Source: Brevibacterium antiquum CNRZ 918
GTDB lineage: Bacteria > Actinomycetota > Actinomycetes > Actinomycetales > Brevibacteriaceae
Length of the DNA stretch: 64,000 nt
Assembly (NCBI RefSeq): GCF_900169145.1
Contig: NZ_FXZD01000006.1
Coordinates: 1 to 64,000, forward strand
Reading direction: 5' to 3'
Numbering within the stretch: the first letter of the stretch is position 1; each line of letters opens with the position of its first letter. Shown one piece after another: positions 54,363 through 62,256 of the stretch. A model generated the notes under the pieces. It was not told the DNA's origin and ran no database searches. It worked only from the letters and a program-made list of their open reading frames with translations. A program made the translations under genes and the position numbers.

Positions 54363-54398
54363 CAAAATATTTTAACGAAACCATGCATATTTGTTCAA
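54363..54398 (-). promoter_or_regulatory. LysR gene promoter, leaderless
   Basis: TTGAAC (54393-54398), 18-base spacer, TAAAAT (54369-54374), six bases, ATG, all on the minus strand. The AT-rich gap up to 54434 likely also holds the LysR operator and the EamA promoter; TAGAAT at 54400-54405 is a -10 candidate for EamA. Confidence 0.7.
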
Positions 54399-54434
54399 TA
54401 GAATGTTGATTGCGAACCTGGGAAGCTTGACGAT

Positions 54435-55385
54435 ATGCGTCCCGTTCACTACCTGCTCGCCCTGCTCGTCGTCGTGCTCTGGGGCGTCAACTTCATCTTC
54501 ATCGACTTCGGCCTGCGCGACTGGCCGCCGTTGCTGCTCGTCGCCGCCCGCTTCACGCTCGTCGTGATTCCGGCGATCTTCTTCGTCAAGTATCCCCGCG
54601 GGAGTTTCCGACGCATCCTCCTCATCGGCGTCTTCATGTCTGCGGGCCAGTTCGGGCTCCTCTACACAGCCATGTTCCTGGGACTGCCGGCGGGGCTGAC
54701 CTCGATCGTCATTCAGATCCAAGCCGCCTTCACGGTGCTCGTCGCGGCGCTTGTGCTCAAAGAATTTCCGAGTCGACGCCAGATCGTCGGCATCCTCATC
54801 GGCCTGTCGGGACTGTGCGCCATCGGCTTGAGCCTCCAGGCATCGGTTCCGATCATCGCCTTCCTCGTCGCGCTCGCCGCGTCCCTGTCGTGGGCGATCG
54901 GCAATGTCATCGCCCGCGGGGTCAAGAAGGGCACGAACGGTGTGCAGATGACCGTGTGGTCGGCCATCGTCGTGCCCGTGCCGCTGTTCGCGCTCTCGGT
55001 GCTCGTCGACGGCCCCGCCGAGGTGACTCATGCCCTCGCGCACCCCACTTGGGGCGTCGTGGCTTCGGTCGTCTACACCGCCGGCTGCGCCTCACTTGTG
55101 GGCTACGTCATCTGGAACTCGCTGCTCGCGCGGTTCCCGGCCTCCCAGGTGGCCCCATTCTCGCTCCTGGTGCCGTTGGTCGGTGTGCTCTCGGCCTGGA
55201 TCGTCCTCGGCGACCGTCCCACCGCTCCCGAGCTCATCGGCGGAGCGCTCCTGCTCCTGGGCGTCGCGGTCACTACCGGGGTCCTGAAGACCATTGCGCG
55301 CAGCCTCACCGGCCGGAATCGGAGGTCACGAAAGGTGATCGCCAGCGAAGAGCCCGAGGTCGAACATTCCTCGGCCTCGGGCTGA
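54435..55385 (+). CDS. EamA/DMT-family transporter
   Basis: 316-residue drug/metabolite transporter with ten predicted helices in two EamA repeats. The first begins YLLALLVVVLWGVNFIFID, a standard EamA opening, and the second near IAFLVALAASLSWAIGNVIARG. The cytosolic C-terminus is basic (RNRRSRKVIA). Such proteins export amino acids or metabolites. Probably controlled by the divergent LysR regulator. Confidence 0.9.
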   Translation: MRPVHYLLALLVVVLWGVNFIFIDFGLRDWPPLLLVAARFTLVVIPAIFFVKYPRGSFRRILLIGVFMSAGQFGLLYTAMFLGLPAGLTSIVIQIQAAFTVLVAALVLKEFPSRRQIVGILIGLSGLCAIGLSLQASVPIIAFLVALAASLSWAIGNVIARGVKKGTNGVQMTVWSAIVVPVPLFALSVLVDGPAEVTHALAHPTWGVVASVVYTAGCASLVGYVIWNSLLARFPASQVAPFSLLVPLVGVLSAWIVLGDRPTAPELIGGALLLLGVAVTTGVLKTIARSLTGRNRRSRKVIASEEPEVEHSSASG

Positions 55386-55396
55386 TTCGGTCTCTC

Positions 55397-55426
55397 ACAT
55401 GTCCGCCACCTCGGTGGCGGACATGT
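55397..55426. terminator. bidirectional terminator between EamA and phoU genes
   Basis: Perfect 14-base arms ACATGTCCGCCACC and complement with only TC between, so the effective loop is a few bases wider. It lies between convergent genes and ends at the phoU stop codon. Confidence 0.85.
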
Positions 55427-56088
55427 CACTTCTTCGACAGGTACGGCTCCCAGTTGCCGGTGAGCAGGTACTCGACCTTCTGGGACACGGACACCGCGTG
55501 GTCGCCGAAGCGCTCGTAGTAGCGCGAGAGCAGGGTGACGTCGGCGATGTGGCGGGGTGCCAGTGAACCGGCGGGGGCCTCGGCGAGCTTGGCGAAGATG
55601 CTCAGGTGCAGTTCGTCGAGTTCTTCGTCGATCGCGTTGATCGTGGGCACTGCGGTCAGTCCCGGGTTCGACAGCAGGTTCTCAGTCGCCTCGGCGATCT
55701 TCTCTCCTGATTCGCCCATGCGGGTGAACGTGTCGGTGAAGTGGTCGGGGATCGCTGACTCCGGGTAGCGGATGCGCACCTGCTGGGCGATGTGGCGAGC
55801 CAGGTCGCCCATGCGCTCGAGCGAGGCGGACATCCGCAGGGAGCCGATGACCGCGCGCAGATCTGCGGCGACGGGTGCCTGGAGGGCCAACATCTCAGCG
55901 GCCTGCTGGTCGAGGGCGTACTGCATGTGGTCGATCACGGCGTCGGCTTCGATGACCTCTTCGGCCAGTTCGAGGTCATTGCCGCGCAGGGACTGGTTCG
56001 CCAGGCGCATCGCCTCGTGTACCTTGACGGACATCTCGACCAGCTGTGTGGCCAGGTCGTCCAGCTCATTTCTGAAGACTTCGCGCAT
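55426..56088 (-). CDS. phoU: phosphate-signalling regulator PhoU
   Basis: 220-residue all-helical protein with two PhoU repeats. It represses the Pho response when phosphate is plentiful by linking PstB with the sensor kinase. MREVFRNELDDLATQLVEMSVKV opens the first repeat, with DLRAVIGSLRMSASLERMGDLARHI the metal-binding motif; VTLLSRYYERFGDHAVSVSQKV is the second copy. It is divergent from senX3, with 184 bases between that include a PHO-box-like element. Confidence 0.94.
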   Translation of the reverse strand: MREVFRNELDDLATQLVEMSVKVHEAMRLANQSLRGNDLELAEEVIEADAVIDHMQYALDQQAAEMLALQAPVAADLRAVIGSLRMSASLERMGDLARHIAQQVRIRYPESAIPDHFTDTFTRMGESGEKIAEATENLLSNPGLTAVPTINAIDEELDELHLSIFAKLAEAPAGSLAPRHIADVTLLSRYYERFGDHAVSVSQKVEYLLTGNWEPYLSKK

Positions 56089-56198
56089 GCCAACGGTTCC
56101 TTAATCTCGTGAATCTCTTGCCAGGCTGACGTGCCTCATAGTGCCCCGGGGCGGACAACCGTCCGGTCAGGACAGGCACACTGTGTCAGCCTGTCACC

Positions 56199-56231
56199 GG
56201 TGGGTGAACGGTGTCTGGCGTGCAGGTGAAT
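56199..56231 (-). promoter_or_regulatory. PHO-box-like repeats between phoU and senX3
   Basis: Reading minus: ATTCACCTGCA, a degenerate unit CGCCAGACACC, then GTTCACCCACC, each 11 bases. The outer units match the PHO unit (GTTCACC) closely. It could be used for autoregulation of phoU or senX3-regX3. Confidence 0.55.
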
Positions 56232-56272
56232 TCCTGGGCAAAGCGACGTTCTGGGCCTGATTCGGTGCGCCT

Positions 56273-57673
56273 GTGGAGCAGACTGCGCATAAGCTTGATG
56301 ACGTGGACCTCTTGATCGTAGCGGTCCTGACCGGCATCGTCGGTCTGGGACTGGGTATAGCGGGAATTCTGGCGTTTCGTTTCAGCGAACGCTCCCGTGA
56401 TGCTGCCGATCTGCATTCTGAGGACGACCTGCCGGAGGGCATCGCCGAGGTTCTGGCCGTGCTGCCCTCGGCCGCGATCGTTCTCGACGCCGGCGACGAC
56501 GTCGTCAAAGCGTCTCCGGCCGCGTACACCTTCGGACTGGTCAGAGGGCATTCGCTGGCCTCGCCCGAAATGCTGCGCATGGTTGGACGAGTCCGTTCCA
56601 GAGGTCTCATCGAAGAGATCGAACTCGAACAGAAGCGCGAGCAGACGGATTCGATCCTGCGGTTCCTCCATGCTCGCGTGGCGCCCTTGGGCACGGCCTT
56701 CGTTCTCGTCCTCTGTGACGACCAGACCGAGTCCAAGCGCGTTGACTCCATTCGGCGTGATTTCGTCGCCAACGTCTCCCACGAACTCAAGACCCCCATC
56801 GGCGCGATGTCCCTCCTCGCCGAGGCGGTCACCGACTTCTCCGATGATCCGCAGGCCGTCGAACGCTTCGGCGGTCGCATGCAGCGGGAGTCGAAGCGGC
56901 TGACCCAGCTGGTGCAGGAGATCATCGACCTGTCCCGTGTCCAGGACCACACGGCGCCGTCTGCGACGGAGAAGATCTCCGCCGCCGAGGTGGTCGATGA
57001 TGCCGCTGACCGTGCCCGTACGCGTGCTGAAGACAAGAGCATCCACATCGAGGTCTCACCCCCGAGCAGACTGCTCATCGAGGGCAACTACGAACTCCTC
57101 GTCAATGCGGTGCGCAACCTCATCGACAACGCCATCAACTACTCACCCGACGGAACACGCGTCGGCGTCGGCGTCGAGCTCGTCGATGAACGGGTCGAGA
57201 TCTCCGTGACCGACCAGGGAATCGGCCTGTCCGCGCAGGACACCGAGCGTGTCTTCGAACGGTTCTACCGCGTCGACCCAGCGCGCTCGCGCATCACTGG
57301 CGGAACTGGGCTGGGACTGAGCATCGTCAAGCACATCATTGCCACACACGGCGGCCAGGTGAAGGTCTGGAGCCGCCTCGGCAAGGGCTCGACTTTTACT
57401 GTTGTGCTCCCGCTGGCAGGCAACGTCTCCGACGACGAAGCGTCCTCCTCGGCGCCCGATGGGGTCCTGCTGAATCACTCGGCTCGGGCGGATGCCGACG
57501 ACGCAGGAACTGCTGAGGCAGCTGCCGGCGACGCAGAGCATGGCGTATCCGAAGCCGGTGTCGATGAAGCCACCGACCATGACGCTGACGCTGACAAGGG
57601 TGTCAGCACAGTGGAGAATGAGACAACCCAGGTTTTGAAAACCGGAAGCAAACAAAGGAAGCTCACAACGTGA
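56273..57673 (+). CDS. senX3: phosphate-responsive sensor histidine kinase SenX3
   Basis: 466-residue membrane kinase sensing phosphate status via PstSCAB-PhoU. One N-terminal helix pair (VDLLIVAVLTGIVGLGLGIAGILAF), a PAS-like domain (about 50-150), then HisKA with the phospho-accepting histidine in ANVSHELKTPIGAM (about residue 169). The ATPase has the N box NLIDNAINYSPDGT, G1 DQGIGLS, and G2 GGTGLGLSIVKHI. A tail of about 65 acidic and alanine-rich residues after the kinase (about 400-466) is unusual. GTG at 56273 is used; the ribosome site is poor. It is coupled to regX3 by GTGA. Confidence 0.92.
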   Translation: MEQTAHKLDDVDLLIVAVLTGIVGLGLGIAGILAFRFSERSRDAADLHSEDDLPEGIAEVLAVLPSAAIVLDAGDDVVKASPAAYTFGLVRGHSLASPEMLRMVGRVRSRGLIEEIELEQKREQTDSILRFLHARVAPLGTAFVLVLCDDQTESKRVDSIRRDFVANVSHELKTPIGAMSLLAEAVTDFSDDPQAVERFGGRMQRESKRLTQLVQEIIDLSRVQDHTAPSATEKISAAEVVDDAADRARTRAEDKSIHIEVSPPSRLLIEGNYELLVNAVRNLIDNAINYSPDGTRVGVGVELVDERVEISVTDQGIGLSAQDTERVFERFYRVDPARSRITGGTGLGLSIVKHIIATHGGQVKVWSRLGKGSTFTVVLPLAGNVSDDEASSSAPDGVLLNHSARADADDAGTAEAAAGDAEHGVSEAGVDEATDHDADADKGVSTVENETTQVLKTGSKQRKLTT

Positions 57674-58353
57674 CTCGAATTCTGCTTGTCGAGGACGAGG
57701 ACTCGTTCTCGGACCCTCTGTCGTACCTGCTCGGAAAAGAAGGATACGAGGTGAGCGTTGCCGATGACGGTTTGAAGGCTCTTGCGGACTTCGACCGCAA
57801 CGGTGCCGACCTCGTTCTGCTCGACCTCATGCTGCCGGGAGTCTCCGGCACCGAGGTGTGCCGAGAGCTGCGCGCGAAGTCCAGTGTGCCGATCATCATG
57901 CTCACGGCCAAGGACTCAGAGATCGACAAGGTGGTGGGGCTCGAACTCGGCGCAGACGACTACGTGACCAAGCCCTATTCCTCGCGTGAGCTGCTGGCCA
58001 GGGTGCGCGCGGTGCTGCGGCGCAACGTGGAATCCGAAGTCTTCGACGTTGAGTCGGTGCTTGAAGCCGGGGGAGTCCGCATCGATGTCGAACGTCACGT
58101 CGTCAGCGTTCGCGGTGAAGAGCTGTCGATGCCGTTGAAGGAGTTCGAGCTGCTGGAGATTCTCATTCGCAACTCTGGTCGAGTGATGACACGCGGCCAG
58201 CTCATCGATCGGGTCTGGGGAGAGGACTACGTGGGCGACACGAAGACCCTCGACGTCCACGTCAAGCGTCTGCGTGCCAAGGTCGAGCAGAATCCTTCGG
58301 AGCCGCGTCTCCTCACCACTGTGCGGGGACTCGGCTACAAGTTCGAAGCCTGA
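57670..58353 (+). CDS. regX3: response regulator RegX3
   Basis: 227-residue OmpR-family regulator phosphorylated by SenX3. It activates phosphate-starvation genes. Receiver: acidic pocket VEDED, phosphorylation site D52 in LLDLMLPG, K101 in VTKPYSSRE. Winged helix C-terminus: GEELSMPLKEFELLEILIRN, VMTRGQLIDRVWGEDYVGDT, then LDVHVKRLRAKVE and TVRGLGYKFEA. Binding targets probably include the PHO boxes at 4.7 kb and 56.2 kb. GTG at 57670 overlaps the senX3 stop. Confidence 0.95.
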   Translation: MTRILLVEDEDSFSDPLSYLLGKEGYEVSVADDGLKALADFDRNGADLVLLDLMLPGVSGTEVCRELRAKSSVPIIMLTAKDSEIDKVVGLELGADDYVTKPYSSRELLARVRAVLRRNVESEVFDVESVLEAGGVRIDVERHVVSVRGEELSMPLKEFELLEILIRNSGRVMTRGQLIDRVWGEDYVGDTKTLDVHVKRLRAKVEQNPSEPRLLTTVRGLGYKFEA

Positions 58354-58407
58354 TCACCCGCAGAGTCTGACCTTTCGCAACGACGGAGCTCTCGCAGAAC
58401 CGGGGAT

Positions 58408-58450
58408 ACTTCAAGGAGCCGCCCACATCGAGTGGGCGGCTCCTTGAAGT
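58408..58450. terminator. bidirectional terminator between regX3 and the LpqE-like gene
   Basis: Perfect 19-base arms (58408-58426, 58432-58450) with loop ATCGA. Strongest hairpin in the window; it lies between convergent genes. Confidence 0.9.
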
Positions 58451-58473
58451 GTTCAGCTCTCGTGCGGCTGTGC

Positions 58474-59058
58474 TCAGCCGTTGACGCCAGTGGCTGACTC
58501 GCTCTGCTCACCGGACTGCGAAGCGCCTTCGCTGGACTGAGAGGCGTCTTCGCTGGGGGACTCCGATGGCTTTTCGGTGGGTACATACTGTTCGTAGTAC
58601 GGCAGGCTGTTCGACAGAACCTGAGTCCGGATCGTCTTCTCGTCACTGCCGACCGTGACGGTGACATCGGCCAGGTCACCGGGCTTCGCCTTGAGGCTGT
58701 CCACGATGACCGGCTTCGACGACGTCGACGCCGAGCTCTCCGGGTCCTGAACGAAGGTCTCGCCGGGCTTGACCGACTCCGTCGTCATCTTCCCACCGAC
58801 GTCCAGGGACACCGAAGCCGAGGAATCGCCCTTGTTGATGAGCGTGAAGAACAGCTGGGCAGGGCCCTCGCCGGACTCGTCCATAATCAGCATCAGACCG
58901 CGAACCTCGACGTCTCCGACCGATCCCCATGCACCGTCACCGGCGTTGTAGTGGTATTCGGCGGTCTGGTGAGGCGACAGCAGGCTTGCACATCCGCTGA
59001 CGGGGATGACGAGAGCGAGTGCGGCAACTGCGAGTGCCGCGCGGTTGTGCCGTTTCAT
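58474..59058 (-). CDS. LpqE-like lipoprotein
   Basis: 194-residue secreted lipoprotein. Signal peptide MKRHNRAALAVAALALVIPV and lipobox VSGC. The mature part is a beta-rich domain (VEVRGLMLIMDESGEGPAQLF, then ADVTVTVGSDEKTI), and the C-terminal tail is rich in S, E, Q (about 160-194). Mycobacterial lpqE is also divergent from carD; function unknown. The promoter likely includes TAGTATACAG about 25-35 bases upstream of the start. Confidence 0.8.
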   Translation of the reverse strand: MKRHNRAALAVAALALVIPVSGCASLLSPHQTAEYHYNAGDGAWGSVGDVEVRGLMLIMDESGEGPAQLFFTLINKGDSSASVSLDVGGKMTTESVKPGETFVQDPESSASTSSKPVIVDSLKAKPGDLADVTVTVGSDEKTIRTQVLSNSLPYYEQYVPTEKPSESPSEDASQSSEGASQSGEQSESATGVNG

Positions 59059-59307
59059 TGTGCTCCTTGAAGTGGCAATACAAGATCAATCTGTATACTA
59101 CCCGGTTTTTGACCGGCCGTAGAACCCGAAAAGAGACCGGACGCGTTCCTCCTGCGAGAACTCCAGCAACGCCCAGATCTGATGGCACGCGTTGCGGCTG
59201 TGAGAACCCCAGCATCGCCCAAGATGACCCCCTGGTCAGTAAGCCGCGAGGCGGACCCTAGCACGAAGAATCCGTAGCCTGAACGATTTCTGTGGCGCGC
59301 CTCATGG

Positions 59308-59313
59308 TAAACT
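59308..59313 (+). promoter_or_regulatory. -10 candidate of the carD operon
   Basis: TAAACT at 59308-59313 lies 30 bases before the carD ATG, with GAAAGGGG and AAGAGAA purine stretches in the leader. No clear -35. The 285-base gap between the LpqE-like gene and carD shows no gene. Confidence 0.45.
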
Positions 59314-59343
59314 GGAGGTCCGCGAAAGGGGTTTGAAGAGAAT

Positions 59344-59826
59344 ATGAGTTTCGAGGTCGGCGACACAGTTGTCTATCCACATCACGGTGCAGCGACAATC
59401 CAAGATATCAAAAAACGAACCATCAAAGGTGAGGAGAAACTGTATCTCAAGCTCCAGGTCGCCCATGGTGATCTAGTGATCGAAGTTCCTGCGGAAAACT
59501 GCGACCTCGTCGGTGTGCGAGATGTCGTCGGTGAAGAGGGTGTTGAGAAGGTATTCAACGTCCTCCGCGCGGAATTCGTCGAAGAGCCCACGAACTGGTC
59601 TCGTCGCTACAAGGCGAATCTTGAGAAGCTGCAGTCCGGTGACGTGATCAAGGTTGCCGAAGTCGTTCGCGACCTGTGGCGTCGCGAGCAGGACCGCGGC
59701 TTGTCGACTGGTGAGAAGCGCATGTTGTCCAAGGCCCGTCAGATCCTTGTTTCCGAACTCGCATTGGCCGAGAAGAAAGAGGAATCCGAAGCAGAGGCCA
59801 TTCTGGACGAAGTGCTCGCGTCCTGA
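59344..59826 (+). CDS. carD: RNA polymerase-binding regulator CarD
   Basis: 160-residue global transcription factor that binds the RNA polymerase beta lobe and stabilises open complexes at rRNA and housekeeping promoters; essential in mycobacteria. N-terminal RNA polymerase-interacting domain ([19 protein letters not shown], about 1-55) and C-terminal helical DNA-binding domain with W85 region [16 protein letters not shown] and [19 protein letters not shown]. The last codons overlap the start of ispD. It heads a transcript with ispD and ispF, as in mycobacteria. Confidence 0.96.
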   Translation: MSFEVGDTVVYPHHGAATIQDIKKRTIKGEEKLYLKLQVAHGDLVIEVPAENCDLVGVRDVVGEEGVEKVFNVLRAEFVEEPTNWSRRYKANLEKLQSGDVIKVAEVVRDLWRREQDRGLSTGEKRMLSKARQILVSELALAEKKEESEAEAILDEVLAS

Positions 59827-60779
59827 GTATCTGCGTCATCGTTCCGGCTGCGGGGTCGGGATCGCGTTTGGGCAGTGCAGACCCGAAGGCCCTCGTTCGG
59901 CTGAACGGGAAGAGCCTTCTGGCTCGCAGTCTTGAGGCGATCATCTCCTCGGGAGTGGCTTCTTCAATTGTGGTTGCCGCTCCCGAGGAGTTTTTAACGC
60001 GTGCCCGCAGCGAAATCGATATCATCTCAGAATCGGGGCTTAAGGATTCGGAAGCCAGTATTTCGGGCATTCGAATCACAGTTGTAGCAGGCGGAGATGA
60101 TCGAATCGAATCCGTGCAATCGGCCTTGAAATATGCAGGTGACGCAGACATTGTTCTGGTCCACGATGCCGCCCGCGCATTGACACCGTCCGACGTCTTC
60201 CGTCGTGTGGCTGCGGCTGTCCGCGCCGGTGCCGAGGCGGTCGTTCCTGTCTTGCCGATGACCGACACGGTGCGCCGCGCGCAGAGCCGTCCCGCGGTGA
60301 GCTTGGATGACCGTCCCACCGCGGCCGACGTACCCCCGGTTCCTCTGCCGCGACCGGACTCAAACGGTCGGCAGAGCGTGGTCGAATCAGGCGCCGACAG
60401 CGACCCGGAGTTTCCGACCGTTGGGGTCCTCCACGGTGATCTAGACCGTTCGCGCCTCCGCCGGGTTCAGACTCCACAGGGATTCGCCGCAGCCACTCTG
60501 CGCCGGGCACACGAGAAATACGACCATGACCAGGCCACCTCATGGCCTGGGGGCCTCGGAGCCACGGATGACGCGGGACTCGTCGAGCGCCTCGGTGTCG
60601 ATATTGTCGCTGTCGACGGTGACGAGGAAGCACTGAAGATCACCTACCCGCTCGACCTCGTGCTCGGTGAGCACATCGCGAAGCAGCGGGATGGGACGGC
60701 GAGGGACACGAAGCAGCGGGATGGGACGGCGGACGACTCGATGAGGGACGCAACGAGCGAAAGCGGGCAGCGACGATGA
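59823..60779 (+). CDS. ispD: 2-C-methyl-D-erythritol 4-phosphate cytidylyltransferase, probable CTG start
   Basis: Third enzyme of the MEP isoprenoid pathway: joins CTP and MEP. The nucleotide-binding loop [16 protein letters not shown] must be at the N-terminus. In its frame the only start-like codon before it is CTG at 59823-59825, overlapping the carD stop as CTGA; the next possible start (TTG, 59868) would cut the loop away. No ATG, GTG or TTG exists in frame for over 60 bases upstream. Further motifs: [27 protein letters not shown]. An insert of about 45 residues follows MTDTVRR. The C-terminus has an in-frame 30-base duplication. Start is inferred, not proven. Confidence 0.88.
   Translation: MSICVIVPAAGSGSRLGSADPKALVRLNGKSLLARSLEAIISSGVASSIVVAAPEEFLTRARSEIDIISESGLKDSEASISGIRITVVAGGDDRIESVQSALKYAGDADIVLVHDAARALTPSDVFRRVAAAVRAGAEAVVPVLPMTDTVRRAQSRPAVSLDDRPTAADVPPVPLPRPDSNGRQSVVESGADSDPEFPTVGVLHGDLDRSRLRRVQTPQGFAAATLRRAHEKYDHDQATSWPGGLGATDDAGLVERLGVDIVAVDGDEEALKITYPLDLVLGEHIAKQRDGTARDTKQRDGTADDSMRDATSESGQRR
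60681..60740 (+). repeat. 30-base in-frame duplication near the ispD C-terminus
   Basis: Units 60681-60710 and 60711-60740 share their first 22 bases exactly, coding KQRDGTA twice. It lies just before the ispD stop. Confidence 0.85.
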
Positions 60780-61300
60780 CCATGGTGATTCCGCGCACCG
60801 GCATCGGAGTCGACGTGCACGCCTACTCCGACGATCCCGAGCGTGAGCTCTGGGTTGCGGGATTGAAATGGCCCGGCGAACGTGGGCTCGACGGCCACTC
60901 CGATTCTGATGTTGCCGCCCATGCGTGCTGTGATGCGCTGTTCTCCGCCGCGGGGATCGGTGATCTCGGTCAGCATTTCGGCGTCGACCGGCCTGAGTTC
61001 GCGGGTGCCTCCGGAGCCGTTCTCCTCGCCGAGGCGGCACATCAGGTCCGCGCGGCGGGTTTCGAGATCGGCAATGTCTGTGTCCAGGTCATCGGCAACC
61101 GTCCGAAGATCGGCACCAGGCGGATCGACGCCCAACAGGTGCTGTCCCAGGCAGCTGGCGCCGACGTCTCTGTGTCCGGGACAACGACCGATGCGCTCGG
61201 TCTGACAGGACGCGGCGAAGGAGTCGCGGCCATCGCGAATGCTCTTGTCTATCCCATTGCGCGCGACGAGGCGTCGGTGGCAGCACCGACACCGCACTGA
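60776..61300 (+). CDS. ispF: 2-C-methyl-D-erythritol 2,4-cyclodiphosphate synthase
   Basis: MEP-pathway enzyme forming the cyclodiphosphate, as a trimer with a divalent metal. 174 residues, standard. GIGVDVHAY supplies D13 and H15 metal ligands; [19 protein letters not shown] carries the third. The signature [21 protein letters not shown] near the C-terminus closes the active site. ATG at 60776 overlaps ispD (ATGA). The order carD-ispD-ispF equals mycobacteria. Confidence 0.96.
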   Translation: MTMVIPRTGIGVDVHAYSDDPERELWVAGLKWPGERGLDGHSDSDVAAHACCDALFSAAGIGDLGQHFGVDRPEFAGASGAVLLAEAAHQVRAAGFEIGNVCVQVIGNRPKIGTRRIDAQQVLSQAAGADVSVSGTTTDALGLTGRGEGVAAIANALVYPIARDEASVAAPTPH

Positions 61301-61307
61301 TCTTCCC

Positions 61308-62256
61308 GTGAAGGTCGTGTTCCAAGGCGGGGGAGCGATCGGCATCGCAGGTGCCGCGCTGTTCGGTCGACGGCACGAAACGGTGGTGGTCTCACGGTCG
61401 GTGAGTTCGACCCCAGCTGAGGTGCCGCCGCGAGATGCCGCATACCCACGACAGGTGCGCTCCTTCGGGGGGGGGTCCAGTGCGCCGGGTGCCCGTGGTC
61501 GATTGGGCTGCGGTGAGTTCGGAATCATGGGACCTCTTGGTGCTGACGACACGGCCGGGCGACCTCGACGAGGGAGTTGCCGCATCGATTGTCGCGACTT
61601 GTCCGGGCATCATCGCGATCACCAGCCAGGTCGACGGGGACCGCGACATTGCGGTGTCACTGTTCCCTGAATCCGAGATCCTCGTCTTCTCGCCCGCACT
61701 CCTGTCCGAGAGGACGGCGGGCCGCAGCGTCAGCTACTGGCGCCCACCCGGGATGCCTGTGTTCATGGCCAGCGGCCCCCGGGAGACCGTACGAGGACTG
61801 CGGCGCATGCTCGGTGGCCTCATCGTCGGTGTTCCGGCCATCCTGGTCTCCGCTCCGCCGGCGGTCTTCATTCCCTATGTCGCGCAGCTGAGTGTTCGTG
61901 AGGGGAACTGGGCGGATCTGAGGACACACCTGCGACGACCCACGCAGGCCGCCGCGGAAGCTGTGCACGCCGTCACTGGTGTCCGGATGCCGCTGTCGGC
62001 CCGAGGCGCCGGACTCGTCCTCGACGCATTGGAACGATTCGTGCCCATCGACGTCGGTGAGTACGCTGGCCGACACTTCGCCCGTCACGAGGGCCAGACA
62101 CTCGACATGCTCGACGGATGGATCAGACGAGAAGCCGAACGAGTCCCCGCGACGGGCCGATCACAGGCACCCACGCCTGCCGTGGCGCAGTCGTCGGCGC
62201 TGCGCGAACTGGCTCAGATCTTGCGCTTGCGCGTGACCAGGCAGCCGATCCCGTAG
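61308..62256 (+). pseudogene. ketopantoate-reductase-like gene split by a G9 run
   Basis: The first frame starts at GTG 61308-61310 and gives KVVFQGGGAIGIAGAALFG, a Rossmann dinucleotide motif like ApbA/PanE, and runs to the G run at 61467-61475. The rest continues in the next frame: RVPVVDWAAVSSESWDLLVL, then SQVDGDRDIAVSLFPESE, to the stop at 62254-62256 (about 260 more residues). Deleting one G joins them into about 315 residues, the right length for ketopantoate reductases. The last 43 bases overlap the convergent permease gene. Either a sequencing error, a recent mutation or a switchable repeat; substrate not known. Confidence 0.75.
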
